Source: JALZKA01 sp033856515 (lineage in GTDB: Bacteria > Actinomycetota > Thermoleophilia > Solirubrobacterales > 70-9). From it: a DNA stretch of 32,557 bases. Below the pieces are notes generated by a model. That model did not search any database. It had not been told where the DNA came from and saw only the letters and a list, made by a program, of their open reading frames with translations. Where the stretch lies: contig JAWVEY010000067.1 in assembly GCA_033856515.1 (NCBI GenBank), positions 1 to 32,557 of the forward strand. Direction: 5' to 3'. Positions 30,995-32,557 of this stretch are shown here, one piece after another. Made by a program: the position numbers and the translations under genes. Within the stretch, counting starts at the first letter, position 1. The number at the start of each line of letters is the position of its first letter.

Positions 30995-31023
30995 GTCTCC
31001 TAACTTCGTGGGGGTCGGGAGAC
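30995..31023 (-). promoter_or_regulatory. Leader inverted repeat that could mask the MFS ribosome binding site
   Basis: In the minus-strand leader, GTCTCC (31023-31018) is complementary to GGAGAC (31000-30995), which contains the Shine-Dalgarno of the MFS gene; two more G-C pairs extend the stem past one mismatch. The loop is 17 nt. If transcribed from upstream, the hairpin would cover the ribosome binding site. This is a reading of complementarity only. Confidence 0.4.
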
Positions 31024-31035
31024 ACCTTAGCAGGT

Positions 31036-31052
31036 AGTCCTAAATTAGGACT
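31036..31052. promoter_or_regulatory. 17-bp perfect palindrome, probable operator for the MFS gene
   Basis: AGTCCTAA-A-TTAGGACT is a perfect inverted repeat with 8-bp arms and a 1-bp centre, 48-64 bp upstream of the MFS ATG. On the minus strand, TAAGGT (31030-31025) could be a -10 box, which would place the palindrome over the -35 region. Size and symmetry fit a dimeric repressor of TetR, MarR or similar type. It is clearly more AT-rich than its surroundings. Confidence 0.55.
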
Positions 31053-31065
31053 TCTGGATACTAGA

Positions 31066-32451
31066 TCAGGATCTTTGCGGTGCCTCGGTATGCCCGCTAC
31101 CAAACTTACGGACCGCCGCCCAATTGATCGCGAAGAGCACCACGCCGATACCGAGCAGGATGCCGGCTCGCTTCCAGTCCTCGCCCTTGACCTGCGTCAT
31201 CAGGGCGATCGAGACGCCCACGCCAAGCACTGGAATGACCGATGGGATCTGGAAGTGCTCGTAGTCGACGGGGTCGCGGCGCAGCCACAGGACGGTTGCG
31301 TTCACGACCGTGAAGACGATGAGAAGCAGCGCCACCGTCGTACGCGCCAGCGACTCCAGGTTCGCCTCAATGATCAGCCCGGCAGCGACGAGCGAGGTGA
31401 AGATGATCGCGACCCAGGGCGTCTTACGCCCGGAGTGGACCGCGGCGAACGGCTTGGGCAGGACGCCCTCGCGCGACATGCCGTACATGAGCCGCGACGC
31501 CATGATCATGTTGATCAGGGCTCCGTTGGAAAGCGCAAGCAGGCCGATCGCCGAGAAGACCTTGGTGTTGATCCCAAGCGGGCCTTGCTTCACAACCTCG
31601 AGAAGCGGCCCGGAGGAGTTTGTGAGATCGGACGTGGGCACGACCGCGGAGGCGCCGATGGTGACAAGGAGGTAGATCACGCCGGCGATCGCGAGCGCGC
31701 CGAAGATGACCTTCGGATACACCCGGGTCGGGTCCTTCACCTCCTCCGAGATGTTCACGGAGTCCTCGAACCCGATCAGGGCATAGAACGCAAGTGCCGC
31801 GCCGGCAAACGCAGCCCCGATCAGGCTGGAGCCCTCCTTGATCTCGAAAGGCCGCGAGGTGTCCGCGTCTCCCTGGATCACCGCGATCACCGCGATCAGG
31901 ACGATCAGGAGGAGGCCGCCGACCTCAACCGCTGTGAAGCCGACGTTCAGCTTCACCGACTCGGCGATGCCCCGGAAGTTGACCAGCGCGATCAAGACGA
32001 TGAGGACGAGCGCCGCGAGGATGACCTTGACGTCGATGAACTCGGTGAGATAGTCGCCGCCGAAGGCTCGCGAAAGCGCGGCGGCGGATGTGATCCCCGA
32101 CATCGCGACGGCGAAGGCGACGAAGAAGCTCAGGATCGGGTTGCCGAACGCCTTGTGGACGTAGAGCCCGGCTCCACCCGCTCGCGGGTACTTCGAGACG
32201 AGTTCCGCGTACGACCCCGCCGTGAACGCGGCCATCACAAGGGCGAGGAGAAAGGCGATCCAGATCGCGCCGCCGGTTTCGGCGCCCACGGTCCCGACCA
32301 GCGCGTAGATCCCGCCGCCAAGGATGTCACCGACGATGAAGAGCAAGAGCAGCTTCGGCCCGATCGCACGATTGAGCTCGCCGTTCTCTTCAGCGGGGTC
32401 GGCGGGGCGTGTCGCGGCGTCGGAAGCTTCCATCCCATCCGAGCTACCCAT
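31066..32451 (-). CDS. APC-superfamily amino-acid permease
   Basis: 461 aa, about 12 membrane helices. APC permeases move amino acids or amines across the membrane. The first helix carries IVGDILGGGIYALVG (the Gly-rich unwound substrate site), followed by AGSYAELVSKYPRAGGAGLYVHKAFG, ALAFYALIGFEDSVNISEEVKDPTRVYPK (the F-x-G-F-E/D-x-...-E-E-x-x-x-P block of helix 6-7) and ASRLMYGMSREGVLPKPFAAVH, all standard. Substrate is not readable. The ATG at 32451 lacks a clear Shine-Dalgarno; a second ATG at 32433 is possible. The MFS operator region starts 14 bp after its stop. Confidence 0.92.
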   Translation of the reverse strand: MGSSDGMEASDAATRPADPAEENGELNRAIGPKLLLLFIVGDILGGGIYALVGTVGAETGGAIWIAFLLALVMAAFTAGSYAELVSKYPRAGGAGLYVHKAFGNPILSFFVAFAVAMSGITSAAALSRAFGGDYLTEFIDVKVILAALVLIVLIALVNFRGIAESVKLNVGFTAVEVGGLLLIVLIAVIAVIQGDADTSRPFEIKEGSSLIGAAFAGAALAFYALIGFEDSVNISEEVKDPTRVYPKVIFGALAIAGVIYLLVTIGASAVVPTSDLTNSSGPLLEVVKQGPLGINTKVFSAIGLLALSNGALINMIMASRLMYGMSREGVLPKPFAAVHSGRKTPWVAIIFTSLVAAGLIIEANLESLARTTVALLLIVFTVVNATVLWLRRDPVDYEHFQIPSVIPVLGVGVSIALMTQVKGEDWKRAGILLGIGVVLFAINWAAVRKFGSGHTEAPQRS

Positions 32452-32480
32452 TGATGCGAAAGCTCACACGTTCGCTGGGA

Positions 32481-32557
32481 TCAAGCCGCGCAGGGGCCCG
32501 TGGAGGCTCCATCCAGCTGACCGGACAGGGCGTCTTGGACGACGTCGTTCGGCACGC
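32481..32557 (-). CDS. Possible C-terminal end of an upstream gene (partial)
   Basis: On the minus strand an open frame enters from the window edge and stops at 32481-32483, encoding about 24 residues ending in SGQLDGASTGPCAA. Third codon positions are mostly G or C, as in the genes nearby. It would be followed by the APC gene 29 bp downstream. Too short to assign; it may be non-coding. Confidence 0.25.
   Translation of the reverse strand, partial: VPNDVVQDALSGQLDGASTGPCAA

Noticed and set aside
30982..32454. A 490-codon open frame on the plus strand opposite the APC permease
   Set aside because: It mirrors the permease frame in GC-rich DNA, its product is a charged Asp/Arg/Glu-rich string without family motifs, and the permease on the other strand is unmistakable.
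1..32557. CRISPR arrays, tRNA or rRNA genes, insertion sequences, prophage genes
   Set aside because: No spaced direct repeats, no tRNA-like cloverleaf or 3' CCA region in any gap, and no transposase, integrase or phage structural gene was found.

Overview
The window is GC-rich (roughly two thirds G+C) with dense genes, frequent GTG and TTG starts and many 4-8 bp stop/start overlaps. Gene content points to an actinobacterium of the Thermoleophilia/Solirubrobacterales type. The clues are a SufB-SufD pair, a wax ester synthase/DGAT, a secreted protein of the family that opens with an 'NTVDSGDIKNGQVK'-like segment, a CSLR-type beta-helix protein, a cupredoxin-like protein paired with a 'fenitrothion hydrolase'-type membrane protein, and an AddAB-like double-strand-break nuclease. 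The taxonomic call is inference from recognised families; no marker RNA gene is present.

Layout. (1) 1-1.6 kb: end of sufB and complete sufD, closed by a 47-bp palindromic element. (2) 1.6-4.9 kb, minus strand: a CADD-like haem-oxygenase-fold diiron protein, a 51-aa membrane protein, an anchored cupredoxin-like protein, a polytopic membrane protein, a 48-aa membrane protein and a 75-aa zinc-ribbon protein. (3) 4.9-6.7 kb, plus: a DipZ-like thioredoxin-fold protein without its CxxC, translationally coupled to a glucuronokinase-like GHMP kinase. (4) 6.7-8.6 kb, minus: ispH and an M28 lipoprotein. (5) 8.6-11.3 kb, plus: WS/DGAT, a small conserved protein and a DMT-type transporter. (6) 11.3-15.7 kb, minus: three secreted proteins, with a decayed C-terminal fragment between two of them, and a SufT/MIP18-family protein. 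(7) 15.8-20.3 kb, plus: M14 carboxypeptidase, fxsA, an unknown protein, a HAD hydrolase and a small protein. (8) 20.3-21.5 kb, minus: a DUF3105 lipoprotein and an unknown protein. (9) 21.7-28.8 kb, plus: AddB-like and AddA-like subunits plus a gamma-glutamylcyclotransferase-like protein in one overlapping operon, closed by a second copy of the 47-bp palindrome. (10) 28.8-32.5 kb, minus: DHFR/RibD-like reductase, DHA2 MFS exporter behind a 17-bp operator-like palindrome, and an APC permease.

The most notable signals are three. The CADD-like protein keeps the residues used by the self-sacrificing p-aminobenzoate synthase of Chlamydia. The two 47-bp palindromes sit at convergent gene ends and their 7-nt loops are exact reverse complements of each other. 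The DipZ-like protein has lost both catalytic cysteines. Iron-sulfur biology recurs: SufB/SufD and SufT on the assembly side, IspH and both recombination nuclease subunits as likely cluster proteins.

No rRNA, tRNA, CRISPR array, insertion sequence or prophage was seen. No gene-free stretch exceeds 300 bp; the longest are 21512-21695 (184 bp), 13059-13208 (150 bp), 15665-15794 (130 bp) and 2070-2196 (127 bp).
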